Assembly (NCBI GenBank): GCA_958296035.1
Contig: OY282431.1
Coordinates: 434,001-498,000, forward strand
Origin: Paracoccaceae bacterium
Lineage (GTDB): Bacteria; Pseudomonadota; Alphaproteobacteria; Rhodobacterales; Rhodobacteraceae
DNA: 64,000 nt
Direction: 5' to 3'
The first letter of the stretch is position 1. Every line of letters starts with the position of its first letter. Under the pieces are notes generated by a model that saw only the letters and a list, made by a program, of their open reading frames with translations, made no database searches and had not been told where the DNA came from. Shown here piece by piece: positions 36,783 to 45,275 of this stretch. Made by a program: the position numbers and the translations under genes.

Positions 36783-36989
36783 TTGTTCGATCTGTCTCAC
36801 CCGTTTTTTGATCCGCTATGGCGCCGGGTTGCCCTTACCGCGGTGCTGTTCCTATGGGCCATGTTTGAATTCTACACCGCCTCAATTATTTGGGGAATTA
36901 TGTTTGGAGCGCTCGGTTGCTGGTGTGCCTGGTCGTTTTTTGTTGGGTACCGCAACGCAGAAAAGCGGGATGGAGGCGCGGAGCACTAA
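36783..36989 (+). CDS. Small membrane protein, DUF3329-like
   Basis: A protein of about 68 aa starting at TTG 36783 with GGAG at the right distance; a GTG at 36756 in the same frame is an alternative. The sequence FDLSHPFFDPLWRRVALTAVLFLWAMFEF, with a second hydrophobic segment WGIMFGALGCWCAWSFFVGY, resembles the small DUF3329 proteins of alphaproteobacteria. Two transmembrane helices are predicted. Function unknown. The IS5-type element is inserted just after its stop. Confidence 0.6.
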   Translation: MFDLSHPFFDPLWRRVALTAVLFLWAMFEFYTASIIWGIMFGALGCWCAWSFFVGYRNAEKRDGGAEH

Positions 36990-36998
36990 TGAATTGTA

Positions 36999-37002
36999 TC
37001 AA
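36999..37002. repeat. Target-site duplication, left of the IS5-type element
   Basis: TCAA, repeated at 38535-38538, directly outside the inverted repeats. Confidence 0.75.
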
Positions 37003-38534
37003 GAGCCTCTTTCAAAACTATTGAGTTCAATGTTGTTGTAGCATCATGATGACTGAAGTTGCATTGAATTCTATGGTCTCAGGCCAGAGACGAACGATTT
37101 TCGCATTTTGAAGGCGGATTTGCCGATTTGGAACAGGAATGTCCTGCCAAGGAGACACGCCTGACCGCACCGTCCTCGAAAAAGAGGACAGTGGCCGATC
37201 AGCCTGGTGGCCGCTGTCCGGTCAGGGGGGGGGTCTTGCAGGTTAGTCGGGCGCTGCCAGTCGCATCAGTCGCTCGGCGGTCATGGCCAGGACGCCGAAC
37301 ATCAGGTGACAGAACACCTTGGCATGCCCCTGGACCCTGATAAAGCGGCCACCGTAATTGTCCTTCAACTGTCCGTTGACACGCTCGACTGTCGAACGAA
37401 CTTTGTAACGCTCGGCGGCCGGGTCGGTATGGCCGATACAGCGCCTGGCAAGGGCTTCAGTCTTGCGGTGCGCTTTCAACGCCTTGTTGTTGCGTGGATT
37501 GACATCAATGATCGGGACATGGCCCAATGACCGGCTGTGCTCGGCGATGTCCTTGCTGTCATAGGCGGCGTCCATCAATTCATAGAGATGATCAATGCGC
37601 TTGCCGCTCATCACTGACAGTGGAATGGCCGCCTGGCTGTCATGCATCGAGGCCGAGGTCAGAATGCAGCTGATCGGCACCTCGCCGTCTGCCGCATCGA
37701 TATGAAGCTTGTAACCCTTCCAGCTTTCGGAAAACCCCTTGGAGTTCTTCTTCTTGCCAACATCGCAATGCACCGGCAAATCGGCCAGCATGGTGTCAAG
37801 ATCCGAAACACGTTGCTTTTGCAGTCGGGTCGGTGCCTTGATGACCTCCTCGCCCTTGCGCGGCCGACCAGGCTTGCGTTTGGGCTTGACCGCCTTCCTG
37901 GCACTGGCCTTCACCGTCTTCGACGTCTCACGCCCCTTGATCGCCGTCGCATCCCGAGAGATGTGACCGACACAGGTGTCCGCATAGGCCACCTTGATCA
38001 AGGCCTCATGGATGCGTTCCGGAATGCGGTGCTCGGCAAACGCCGCAAAGCTACGGGAAAAGGTGGCCTCGCTCGGGATCTGCCTGACCGTCTCCCAGCC
38101 ACACAGGCGGCGCAACACAGGGTCATTCTGGACCCGGTCGATCAGGGCTCGCGTCGTCGAAAGATTATACACCGCCTTGGCAATGAAGGCGCGGGCAATG
38201 GCGGTACGGCTCTGTTGCGGACGGCCGGGGCTGTGGCGGGAGTTGCAGTGGACAAAAGCCTCTGGCGGGGCAAGATCAATCACCGCGATCATACGGCGAT
38301 GGTTCTTGTTCAGCGGGCCAAGCGTCTCGGCGAGCGAAGGACAGAGAACGTCTTGAAATCGGTGCCAACACGTTGTAAGTTCTGCACTCAATGGCATGGG
38401 ATCGTTTCCTCCGTATTCGGTTCGTAGAACATACTGTTATACAGGAGCAGCGATTCCTTGCCTAGGCCTGATCGGCAAAAAGTGCTGATAATCGGGCAAA
38501 AACCCCCGGTTCATAAGAGTTTTGCAAGAGGCTC
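37003..38534 (-). mobile_element. IS5/IS1182-type element, complete
   Basis: A 1532-bp element with 17-bp inverted ends: GAGCCTCTTTCAAAACT on the left and, on the right, its reverse complement with one mismatch (T/G). It is flanked by TCAA on both sides and carries one intact transposase on the minus strand. A decayed relative lies at 60810-62430. Confidence 0.9.
37243..38397 (-). CDS. IS5/IS1182-type DDE transposase (DUF772 + DDE_Tnp_1)
   Basis: A 384-aa transposase. The N-terminal DUF772-like part has RTAIARAFIAKAVYNLSTTRALIDRVQNDPVLRRLCGWE and IPSEATFSRSFAAFAE. The catalytic domain has SRDATAIKGRE (first Asp), a Lys/Arg-rich insert (KPKRKPGRPRKG), LYELMDAAYDSKDI (second Asp) and RSTVERVNGQLKDNYGG (Glu). 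It ends MTAERLMRLAAPD. Subfamily naming between IS5 and IS1182 is uncertain. Confidence 0.9.
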   Translation of the reverse strand: MPLSAELTTCWHRFQDVLCPSLAETLGPLNKNHRRMIAVIDLAPPEAFVHCNSRHSPGRPQQSRTAIARAFIAKAVYNLSTTRALIDRVQNDPVLRRLCGWETVRQIPSEATFSRSFAAFAEHRIPERIHEALIKVAYADTCVGHISRDATAIKGRETSKTVKASARKAVKPKRKPGRPRKGEEVIKAPTRLQKQRVSDLDTMLADLPVHCDVGKKKNSKGFSESWKGYKLHIDAADGEVPISCILTSASMHDSQAAIPLSVMSGKRIDHLYELMDAAYDSKDIAEHSRSLGHVPIIDVNPRNNKALKAHRKTEALARRCIGHTDPAAERYKVRSTVERVNGQLKDNYGGRFIRVQGHAKVFCHLMFGVLAMTAERLMRLAAPD

Positions 38535-38538
38535 TCAA
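38535..38538. repeat. Target-site duplication, right of the IS5-type element
   Basis: TCAA, matching 36999-37002. Confidence 0.75.
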
Positions 38539-38877
38539 GCCCCGCGTTTGTTCCGGAAAGCAGAATGCCCTCCTTGGAAGGTCGGTTGAGCGCAAAACAA
38601 GGATACAAGGTGGGATCAGACATTTCAGCACAGGGTTAGAGTATTCGTAAACAGGATCGTGACTTACTTAAGGGCTTGCGTTCGTTCAGTAGCATTTAGT
38701 GAGTTAGTGACTCCGCATTGTGTACGTCAAGCTTCATCTCTCAGAGATTTGCATCCCTGGCGCGAGTACAGGCCAAATGCATCCTCATGAATGGCGTCGA
38801 AAGACACTGACTTCTGACTGTGAACAATTGAGCCATTGCATGAATTTCTGAACCAGAATTACTCACTTTGCTATGTG
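38539..38877. other. Stretch without a supported gene
   Basis: About 340 bp between two insertion elements. It is AT-richer than its surroundings, and no gene is recognisable. Confidence 0.4.
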
Positions 38878-38883
38878 CTGCTC
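38878..38883. repeat. Target-site duplication, left of the IS4/DruA element
   Basis: CTGCTC, repeated at 41297-41302. Confidence 0.7.
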
Positions 38884-41296
38884 CCTGCCCATTGCTTAAC
38901 TCGCCACTAAACAATCCGTCTTGAGGCTGCTATTGCGGCCGCATGACACAGGGACTTTCGATTCGCCAGACCTTGTTTTCCGCCCACGGACGCGGGGTTC
39001 TGGCCACCTTGCCAACCGCCGAGCACTTCGCCGGCCGCATGGCCATGGCCCGCCATGTATGCCAGCAATTCGGCTTTGTCGACGACACCGGCAAGCTGCG
39101 CCTGTCGAGCTGCATGGCCGCTCTGCAGGAACTGGAGACCACCGGGGCCATCCGTCTGCCGCCGGCCGGGCGTACCACAGGCATCACCCGGCGGCCACGG
39201 ATGACCGCCGCTCCAATACCGGCCCCGGTGGCGGTTCCCGAACGCGCCGATCTGGTGCACAACCTGCACCTGGAGCCGGTGACCGACCGGGCCCGGGCCC
39301 GTCTCCTGGCGCGTCTCATGCATGACGAGCATCCGCAGGGGGCGGTGCAGCATGCCGGCCGGCAACTGCGCTATCTGATCGGCTCTGATCACGGCTGGCT
39401 GGGGGGCTTTGTGTTTGCCAGTCCGGCCCTGAGGCTGCGGGCCCGCGAGCGCTGGCTGGGCTGGACTGAAGCCGAGCGGAAGGCTTCCTTGAGCCGCGTG
39501 GTGGGCATGTCCCGCTTTCTGATCCGCAAGGGCGTGGCGTGTGGCAATCTGGCCTCGCGTGCCCTGGGGTTGTGCAGGCGTCGCCTGGCGACCGATTTCG
39601 AGGCCCGCTACAAGGTGCGTCCGCTGCTAGTGGAGACTTTCTGTGCGGCGGGCCATGACGGCACCAGCCTGCGGGCTGCGGGCTGGGTCTATGTCGGCGA
39701 CAGCACGGGCCGCGGCCGGCATGCGAAGACCGGTCAGCGGGTGGGCAGGAAGATGATCTTCATGCGCCCGTTGAGCACCACTTGGCGGCGTGAGCTGGGG
39801 CTCTGCGGCCGTGGCGGCGAGCTGCCGCCGTGGCGGTCATTGACGCTGTCGCCGGGTGAGGGGCTTGACATGTCGGTGTGGGCGGCCAATGAGTTCGGCG
39901 AGGCGCCGTTGCACGGCGCCGTGGTCAAGCGTCTTGTCAGGAGTGTGCGTATCTGGTCGATGGCACCGGCGAAGACGTTTTTTTCGGCAGCGTGCGGGGA
40001 TGGAGCGGCAGTGTCAGGTTATTACCGGATGATAGAGTATCCCGACGATTCGGCGCTGACGCCGGAGGCGATGCTGGCGACGCACCGGGAGCGGACGCGG
40101 CGTCGCATGCGGGGCAGCAGGACGGTGCTGTGCATACAGGACGGGACAGATATCAATAACAGGGCTTCGGCGGGGACGCTGGGCATACACATGCACACGA
40201 CGCTGGCGGTCAATGATGAGGGGATACCGCTGGGCATCCCGCGCATCGAGTTCGACTGTGGGTCGGTCGGGGGCGACCGCGACAGGCCGCCCGAGGAGCG
40301 CAAGACGGGACGTTGGTTGCGTGGCTATCGGGACACCTGCGAGCTGGCGTCGGACCTGAAGAAGGTGCGGGTCATAGCGGTGATGGACCGCGAGGGGGAC
40401 AGTGCGGCGGTGTTTGCCGAGCATGGCCGTCGGGGCGGCAGTGCGTTGCTGGTCCGGGCCCGTCACGACCGGGTTCTTGGCGATGGTCGGAAGCTGTTTG
40501 CGACGGTTGGTGCGGTGCCGTCATGCGGCGAGATTGAGGTCTGTGTTGACCGGGCCTCGAAGCGGCGTTCGGCGCGAGGTCAGAAGGCCTTTGCGGGTCG
40601 CGAGGCACGTCGTGCTGTAGTCGAGTTGCGGTGGTGTGAAGTCGAGATTCCTGTACCGGTGCGGGAGCGTCGTCATCTGGGCCGGGAGCCGTTTGTGCTG
40701 ACGGCGTTGCAGGCCCGGGAGCGGCAGGTTCCGGCGGGCGTTGCCGGCATAGAGTGGCTGCTGTTGACGAGTTTGCCGGTGGGGTGTGTTGCGGATGCGA
40801 GGCGTGTGCTGGGGTATTACGGGTTGCGCTGGCGGATAGAGGATTATCACCGCATTCTGAAGACCGGCTGTCAGGTGGAGCAGATTGCCCACAGCACGGC
40901 GGCGCGCATGAAGCGAGCCCTGACGATCAATGCGGTGATGGCGTGGCGGCTGTCAGCGTTGACGCTGATGGGTCGGGACACGCCGGAGTTACCGGCCTGC
41001 GACATGCTGTCGGAGGCCGAGATAGCGGTGTTGCTTGACTATGCGCGGGAGCGCCGACTAGCCGAGCACGAGCTTGGGTTGTCGGAGATATCGCTGGGTC
41101 GGGCGTTAATGCTGGTGGCGCGGATGGGCGGTTATCTGAACCGCAGGAATGATGGTCCGCCGGGTCACCAGGTGGTGTGGGAAGGCTACACGCGACTGGC
41201 GACCGGGTCACAGGTGATGCGCCGTATGGCGGAGTATGGAGCGGAGAGTGCGTTCAACAAACTGAATGTTCTGCCAACAATCAGGTAATGGGCAGG
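38884..41296 (+). mobile_element. IS4-type element with DruA-domain transposase, complete
   Basis: The ends are CCTGCCCATT on the left (38884-38893) and AATGGGCAGG on the right (41287-41296), perfect 10-bp inverted repeats. They are flanked by the 6-bp direct repeat CTGCTC. The 2413-bp element holds a single gene filling nearly all of it, whose stop lies inside the right repeat. Confidence 0.85.
38943..41288 (+). CDS. IS4-family transposase fused to an N-terminal DUF4338 (DruA) domain
   Basis: A 781-aa protein in two parts. Residues about 20-300 match DUF4338, the domain of DruA in the Druantia anti-phage system: a helical start (SSCMAALQELETTGAIRLPP), GRQLRYLIGSDHGWLGGFVFASPALRLRARERWLGW, SRFLIRKGVACGNLASRAL and PLLVETFCAAGHDGTSLRAAGWVYVGDSTGRGR. 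Residues about 390-720 are an IS4 DDE core with Asp400 (IQDGTD), Asp482 (VMDREGD) and Glu633 in a perfect Y-x2-R-x3-E-x6-K signature (YGLRWRIEDYHRILK). The gene lies between inverted repeats, so here the fusion acts in a transposon rather than a defence operon. No helicase (DruE) or other Druantia gene is nearby. Confidence 0.9.
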   Translation: MTQGLSIRQTLFSAHGRGVLATLPTAEHFAGRMAMARHVCQQFGFVDDTGKLRLSSCMAALQELETTGAIRLPPAGRTTGITRRPRMTAAPIPAPVAVPERADLVHNLHLEPVTDRARARLLARLMHDEHPQGAVQHAGRQLRYLIGSDHGWLGGFVFASPALRLRARERWLGWTEAERKASLSRVVGMSRFLIRKGVACGNLASRALGLCRRRLATDFEARYKVRPLLVETFCAAGHDGTSLRAAGWVYVGDSTGRGRHAKTGQRVGRKMIFMRPLSTTWRRELGLCGRGGELPPWRSLTLSPGEGLDMSVWAANEFGEAPLHGAVVKRLVRSVRIWSMAPAKTFFSAACGDGAAVSGYYRMIEYPDDSALTPEAMLATHRERTRRRMRGSRTVLCIQDGTDINNRASAGTLGIHMHTTLAVNDEGIPLGIPRIEFDCGSVGGDRDRPPEERKTGRWLRGYRDTCELASDLKKVRVIAVMDREGDSAAVFAEHGRRGGSALLVRARHDRVLGDGRKLFATVGAVPSCGEIEVCVDRASKRRSARGQKAFAGREARRAVVELRWCEVEIPVPVRERRHLGREPFVLTALQARERQVPAGVAGIEWLLLTSLPVGCVADARRVLGYYGLRWRIEDYHRILKTGCQVEQIAHSTAARMKRALTINAVMAWRLSALTLMGRDTPELPACDMLSEAEIAVLLDYARERRLAEHELGLSEISLGRALMLVARMGGYLNRRNDGPPGHQVVWEGYTRLATGSQVMRRMAEYGAESAFNKLNVLPTIR

Positions 41297-41302
41297 CTGC
41301 TC
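41297..41302. repeat. Target-site duplication, right of the IS4/DruA element
   Basis: CTGCTC, matching 38878-38883. Confidence 0.7.
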
Positions 41303-41472
41303 CTGCCTCCAAGTGCCTGGAGCTCCCTTCACGAGAGTTTCCGATCCCATAGCGGCTTGCGGTGTATGGCGCCGATCCAAGATGCGCCACTCTGGCTGCC
41401 TTCGGAAAAGCTAATTTTGCGAACTTCGTATGTTCGGACTTGTTTATCGCTGCTTGGTCTGCCTTTGCGAAC

Positions 41473-42390
41473 TCAAGCGTTCTGATGGCTGCGGAGCTCA
41501 GCCAGCCCGGCGTCAAAGCTCTTGGTTTGTGCAGGGGTCAATTCGACCAGTGGAGGCAACACTCGGAGCCAGTCATTGTTGTCAGTGCGTATTGCTTCAA
41601 AATACTTCATCGAAGGAACCAGTGGAAAACGCTGGGCAAAATCCCTGACCTCCCGCACCAGTTCCATCTTCCTGGCCTGAACCGATCTGTCCTCGACATT
41701 GGCCCCTTGAGCAAGTTGGGCAAAGGCATTGGTTGAACCTGAAATGACCCCTGCACAACCTGTTTCCAGGCCGATGTCCAGAAACGCTTCCGACGAAGGA
41801 AAGACATCAAAATTGGATTCAACGCCGCCAGTTGCTTCTACAAATGCCCGACTTTGCTCGAAATCACCTGACGAATCTTTGAGGCCGGCTATGATCTGGC
41901 CGAAAGTCTTGAAAAGGCGGGCAACGAGTCCGGGCGACAACGGTGTCGCTGACATCTGCGGGAAATGGTAGAGATAAATGCGAAGACGGCTGTCGCCCAC
42001 GAGGCCAATCAAACGGGAATAGAAGGCAAACAGGCCATCATCGCCAGCATTCTTGTAGTAATAGGGCGGTAACACAAGAACGTTGCAGTATCCTGACCGC
42101 AGGGCCGACTTTGTCAATTCCACCGTGTCGTACAGAGACGGACTACCGGTGCCAATGATAACGCGTTCGGGCTTTATCCCGGCTCGCGCGAACGCATTGG
42201 CGACCCGCAGCTTGCAGCGCATTGAAAGTGACGTCCCTTCGCCCGTGGTGCCCAGGGGAGCGACGCCATCACAACCACCGTCACTCAGCAGATACTGGCA
42301 GTATTCCACCAGTTTGGGTGTGTCAAGAGTGAATTGCGCAGTGAGAGGAGAAATTGCAGCAGCATAAATGCCGCGGCGTGCTTTGTTCAT
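41473..42390 (-). CDS. Dihydrodipicolinate synthase-family lyase (class I aldolase)
   Basis: A DapA/NAL-family protein of about 305 aa from the ATG at 42390 (MNKARRGIYAAAISPLT). The Schiff-base Lys is in IAGLKDSSGD, the catalytic Tyr in IYLYHFPQ, and the carboxylate-binding motif is GTTGEG (residues about 44-49). This family includes DapA, N-acetylneuraminate lyase and dehydratase-aldolases for sugar acids. The residues seen do not decide which. It is divergent from the ABC importer operon and may process the same substrate. The DapA needed for lysine is usually elsewhere in the genome, so this is probably catabolic. Confidence 0.85.
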   Translation of the reverse strand: MNKARRGIYAAAISPLTAQFTLDTPKLVEYCQYLLSDGGCDGVAPLGTTGEGTSLSMRCKLRVANAFARAGIKPERVIIGTGSPSLYDTVELTKSALRSGYCNVLVLPPYYYKNAGDDGLFAFYSRLIGLVGDSRLRIYLYHFPQMSATPLSPGLVARLFKTFGQIIAGLKDSSGDFEQSRAFVEATGGVESNFDVFPSSEAFLDIGLETGCAGVISGSTNAFAQLAQGANVEDRSVQARKMELVREVRDFAQRFPLVPSMKYFEAIRTDNNDWLRVLPPLVELTPAQTKSFDAGLAELRSHQNA

Positions 42391-42763
42391 TCTTACCTTC
42401 CCGGTGTCGGCGAGGAATATGCTCATGCTGCGTCGCACTATACCAACCAGGCACTCGACTTGAACCAGGTGAACCCAGGAATGACTTGTGGGCCAGGCTC
42501 AGAGAACTGCATGTAGCGGTGCCCGGACAATCCCGACTAGGGTTCTACAAGAACGAGGGATCCCAGGCAGGAAGAGCAGAGACCGTGCAAACCATCGCCC
42601 CAACGCCCTGCAACCTGCCACTGATTCTAGGGAGCCAAATTGCTGGTGACAGAACTCCATGTCTCGTCCGCTCACATCGCATCTTCACTTTGCCTCCGGG
42701 TCTTTGCGAGAGGGTGCAAGATCAGATGTAAACTGCCACCCGAGCCAGGTTAACGATTAACGC
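42391..42763. other. Intergenic region between the lyase and the ABC importer
   Basis: About 370 bp with no supported gene. It carries the promoter and operator of the importer operon at its right end and presumably the lyase promoter at its left. Confidence 0.4.
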
Positions 42764-42792
42764 TTGACAGACGCACGCCAACAATGTATTTG
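42764..42792 (+). promoter_or_regulatory. Sigma70-type promoter of the ABC importer operon
   Basis: A perfect -35 TTGACA at 42764-42769 is followed after 17 bp by TATTTG (42787-42792) as a weak -10. The operator at 42789-42806 overlaps this -10. The ATPase start is about 40 bp downstream. Confidence 0.55.
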
Positions 42793-42806
42793 CAATCGTA
42801 TGCAAA
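42789..42806. promoter_or_regulatory. LacI-family operator
   Basis: TTTGCAATCGTATGCAAA is an 18-bp near-perfect palindrome (16 of 18 positions symmetric) centred on CG, the layout of LacI/GalR operators (TGCAA-N-CG-N-TTGCA type). It overlaps the -10 of the importer promoter. The LacI regulator at 50178-51251 lies in the same gene cluster and is the likely ligand-responsive repressor. Confidence 0.7.
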
Positions 42807-42834
42807 ATAACCGCTTCGCGATGAAGAGGCCGAA

Positions 42835-43884
42835 ATGTCGGAAATAAAGCTGCAAAACATAACCAAGCGGTGGGGTGACTTCGTCGGTGTAGACAAGTTT
42901 GACTTGACAATTGCCGACCAGGAGTTTCTGGTTCTGCTGGGACCGTCCGGCTGCGGCAAGACAACGACCATGCGCATGATTGCCGGGCTCGAGGATGTGA
43001 CTGAAGGCACTATTTCCATTGACGGGCGGGTGGTCAATGATCTCGACCCCAAGGACCGGGACGTTGCCATGGTCTTCCAGTCCTACGGACTGTACCCGAA
43101 CATGAACGTGTATGAGAATATCCGCTTCCCCCTCAAGGTCCGCAAGGTAGACAAGTCGACCCACGACGAGCGTGTCATGAGGGCGGCCAACATGGTCGAA
43201 CTTGAAGAATTCATGCATCGGAAGCCGGCAGAGCTGTCCGGTGGGCAGCGCCAGCGCGTCGCACTGGCCCGCGCCATTGTCAGGGAACCGAACGTGTTCC
43301 TGATGGATGAGCCGCTTTCCAATCTGGACGCGAAATTGCGCGTGTCGACGCGTGCCCAGATCAAGAATCTAAGTCACGAATTGAAAGTGACCACTGTCTA
43401 CGTGACGCATGACCAGATCGAGGCCATGACCCTCGCCGACCGCGTGGTTGTCATGAGTCGGGGAATTGTGCAGCAGGTCGGCACGCCTTCAGAAATCTAC
43501 GATCGACCCGCCAACACCTTTGTCGCCGGGTTTATTGGATCACCTGCCATGAACCTTATCGAAGGAACAGCGTCAGGCGGAACATTTTCGGCCGAAGGCA
43601 TTAGTATCGAAGGGCTGGCTTGTGCTGACGGACCAATAACGGTCGGTTTTCGCGCCGAGGACGCCGAACTCAGCAATACACGAGCCGAAATCGAGGCACC
43701 GATCTATACGCTCGAATTGCTTGGCGATGCTACAATGCTGACATTCAGAATTGCGGGTTCGCTGGTTTCAGTGCGGGCACCCAAGGATTTGAGAGCAGAT
43801 ATTGGTGCCAGAATTTCGGTTTCCGTACCCGCTAGCATATGCCGGACGTTCGATTCGAAAACAGGAGAATACGTTGCTGGCTGA
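42835..43884 (+). CDS. ABC transporter ATP-binding protein (MalK/UgpC family)
   Basis: A 349-aa ATPase of the carbohydrate uptake (CUT1) group. Walker A is GPSGCGKTT (residues about 38-46), Q-loop VFQSYGLYPNMNVYENI, signature LSGGQRQRVALARA, Walker B FLMDEPLSNLDAKLR, H-loop VYVTHDQIEAM. A C-terminal TOBE/regulatory domain covers about residues 240-345. An AGAGG ribosome site precedes the ATG. It is the first gene of the operon, with the LacI operator just upstream, and is followed by its binding protein and two permeases. Confidence 0.93.
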   Translation: MSEIKLQNITKRWGDFVGVDKFDLTIADQEFLVLLGPSGCGKTTTMRMIAGLEDVTEGTISIDGRVVNDLDPKDRDVAMVFQSYGLYPNMNVYENIRFPLKVRKVDKSTHDERVMRAANMVELEEFMHRKPAELSGGQRQRVALARAIVREPNVFLMDEPLSNLDAKLRVSTRAQIKNLSHELKVTTVYVTHDQIEAMTLADRVVVMSRGIVQQVGTPSEIYDRPANTFVAGFIGSPAMNLIEGTASGGTFSAEGISIEGLACADGPITVGFRAEDAELSNTRAEIEAPIYTLELLGDATMLTFRIAGSLVSVRAPKDLRADIGARISVSVPASICRTFDSKTGEYVAG

Positions 43885-43970
43885 CGCCGAGAAATTTCAG
43901 GCGGCTGGTCACGGCGAGCTGAGTGGTCACAGACCGGAAAACGTATCCAGTTAACAAGGAGATAACACCC

Positions 43971-45182
43971 ATGAATTGGCTTAGAAGCACAATCCTCGCA
44001 GGCTTGTTAGTCTGTCTCGCATCTGGCAGCTGGGCCGCGTGTGCTTACGAAAATACGACAACAGTCAAGTCTTTGTCGGCAGGTTTCGAGGCCTGGAAGG
44101 TTGCTACGGACGCTATGGCCGAGTGCGGCAATTTCGAGGCCGAGCTTGATCAGGAATTCCGCCTCAAACAGCCGGATGCCTTTGCAGCCGACCCGTCACT
44201 GTACCAGATTGGCGGTGTTTCAAATTCGACCATGGTACCCCTGCTGAACGCGAAGACAATTCGTCCGATTGATGACCTGATAGCCAAGCACGGTCAACAC
44301 CTGACTCCAAACCAGTTGATTTCCATCGACGGGCAGACCTGGGCAGTTGCCATGATGGTCAATGCCCAGCACCTGATGTACCGTTCCGACATACTCGGTG
44401 ACCTCGGCATCGATCCTCCCGAAACATATGAGGATGTGCTGGCCGCATCAGCCAAGATTGCCGAGGCGGGTGTTGTTGAATATCCGCTTGGCGGAACTTG
44501 GAAGCCTGGCTTCAACATCGGGATCGAGTTTGTCAACATGTACCTCGGTAATGGTGGCGATTTCTTCAACGATGATCTGACTCCGGCAATCAACAATGAA
44601 ACCGGAGTCGCTGTTCTGGAGCTCATGGGGGCGTTGAAGCAATACATGGATCCCGAGATCCTCGTATCCGATTCCACCTATGTCCAGCAACAGTTCCAGC
44701 AGGGCAAGATCGCAATGGCCAATCTATGGGCTTCGCGTGCCGGCGCCATGAATGTCGAGGCGGAAAGTATGGTTGTTGGCAAGGTGGTCATGGCATCTGC
44801 CCCCCGAGGCTCGGTACGACCATCATCGACACTGTGGTGGGACGGCGTGGTCTTTGCCGCCAATATGTCCGACGAGGAAGCTGAAGCAGCGTTTCAGGTT
44901 GCCATGGAAGGATTGGATAGCGAAATGGTTTCCGCCAACAACGATTTGGCAGTATGGCTTGTCGATGGCTACAAGCCAGGTGCTTTGGCAGCAGGAGCCG
45001 CAGCTACCGCAGCCAACGGAGCAGTTCCCTATCCGGCCAGCCAGCAAATGGGAATCATGCTAAATGTGCTTGGAAGCGGTGTGCCTGCCTATGTGACAGG
45101 CGACAAGGATGCCGCCACAACGTTGTCCGACATCGAGAATGAATATCTGATCAAGGCAAAGGAAGCCGGTCTTATCGACTAG
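43971..45182 (+). CDS. ABC transporter extracellular solute-binding protein (family 1)
   Basis: A periplasmic binding protein of about 403 aa with a signal peptide ending near residue 23 (ASGSWAACAY). The family-1 (MalE/UgpB-like) fold is suggested by LDQEFRLKQPDAFAADPSLYQIGG, MMVNAQHLMYRSDILGDLGIDPPETYEDVLAASAKIAEAG and the late FQQGKIAMANLWASRAGAM and WWDGVVFAANMSDEEA. It is unusual for this family in having a compact N-terminal lobe and Ala-rich stretches. The ATG at 43971 follows AAGGAG. The substrate is unknown. Confidence 0.9.
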   Translation: MNWLRSTILAGLLVCLASGSWAACAYENTTTVKSLSAGFEAWKVATDAMAECGNFEAELDQEFRLKQPDAFAADPSLYQIGGVSNSTMVPLLNAKTIRPIDDLIAKHGQHLTPNQLISIDGQTWAVAMMVNAQHLMYRSDILGDLGIDPPETYEDVLAASAKIAEAGVVEYPLGGTWKPGFNIGIEFVNMYLGNGGDFFNDDLTPAINNETGVAVLELMGALKQYMDPEILVSDSTYVQQQFQQGKIAMANLWASRAGAMNVEAESMVVGKVVMASAPRGSVRPSSTLWWDGVVFAANMSDEEAEAAFQVAMEGLDSEMVSANNDLAVWLVDGYKPGALAAGAAATAANGAVPYPASQQMGIMLNVLGSGVPAYVTGDKDAATTLSDIENEYLIKAKEAGLID

Positions 45183-45195
45183 CATCCCTGCCCTG

Positions 45196-45220
45196 GGCAG
45201 GAGGGCAACGTCCTCCTGCC
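45196..45220 (+). terminator. Intercistronic stem-loop after the binding-protein gene
   Basis: GGCAGGAGG (45196-45204) and CCTCCTGCC (45212-45220) form a 9-bp stem, followed by ATTTTGCTTC. It lies between the binding protein and the first permease. It probably acts as partial terminator or message stabiliser, raising binding protein levels. Confidence 0.65.
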
Positions 45221-45275
45221 ATTTTGCTTCTCTGCCGGTTTTACCCGGCTAGAAAACCGACGCAGGATAGGAACC

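Noticed and set aside
38943-41288. Calling the gene a Druantia defence gene
   Set aside because: It carries a complete DDE transposase core and lies between inverted repeats, with no other Druantia gene nearby.
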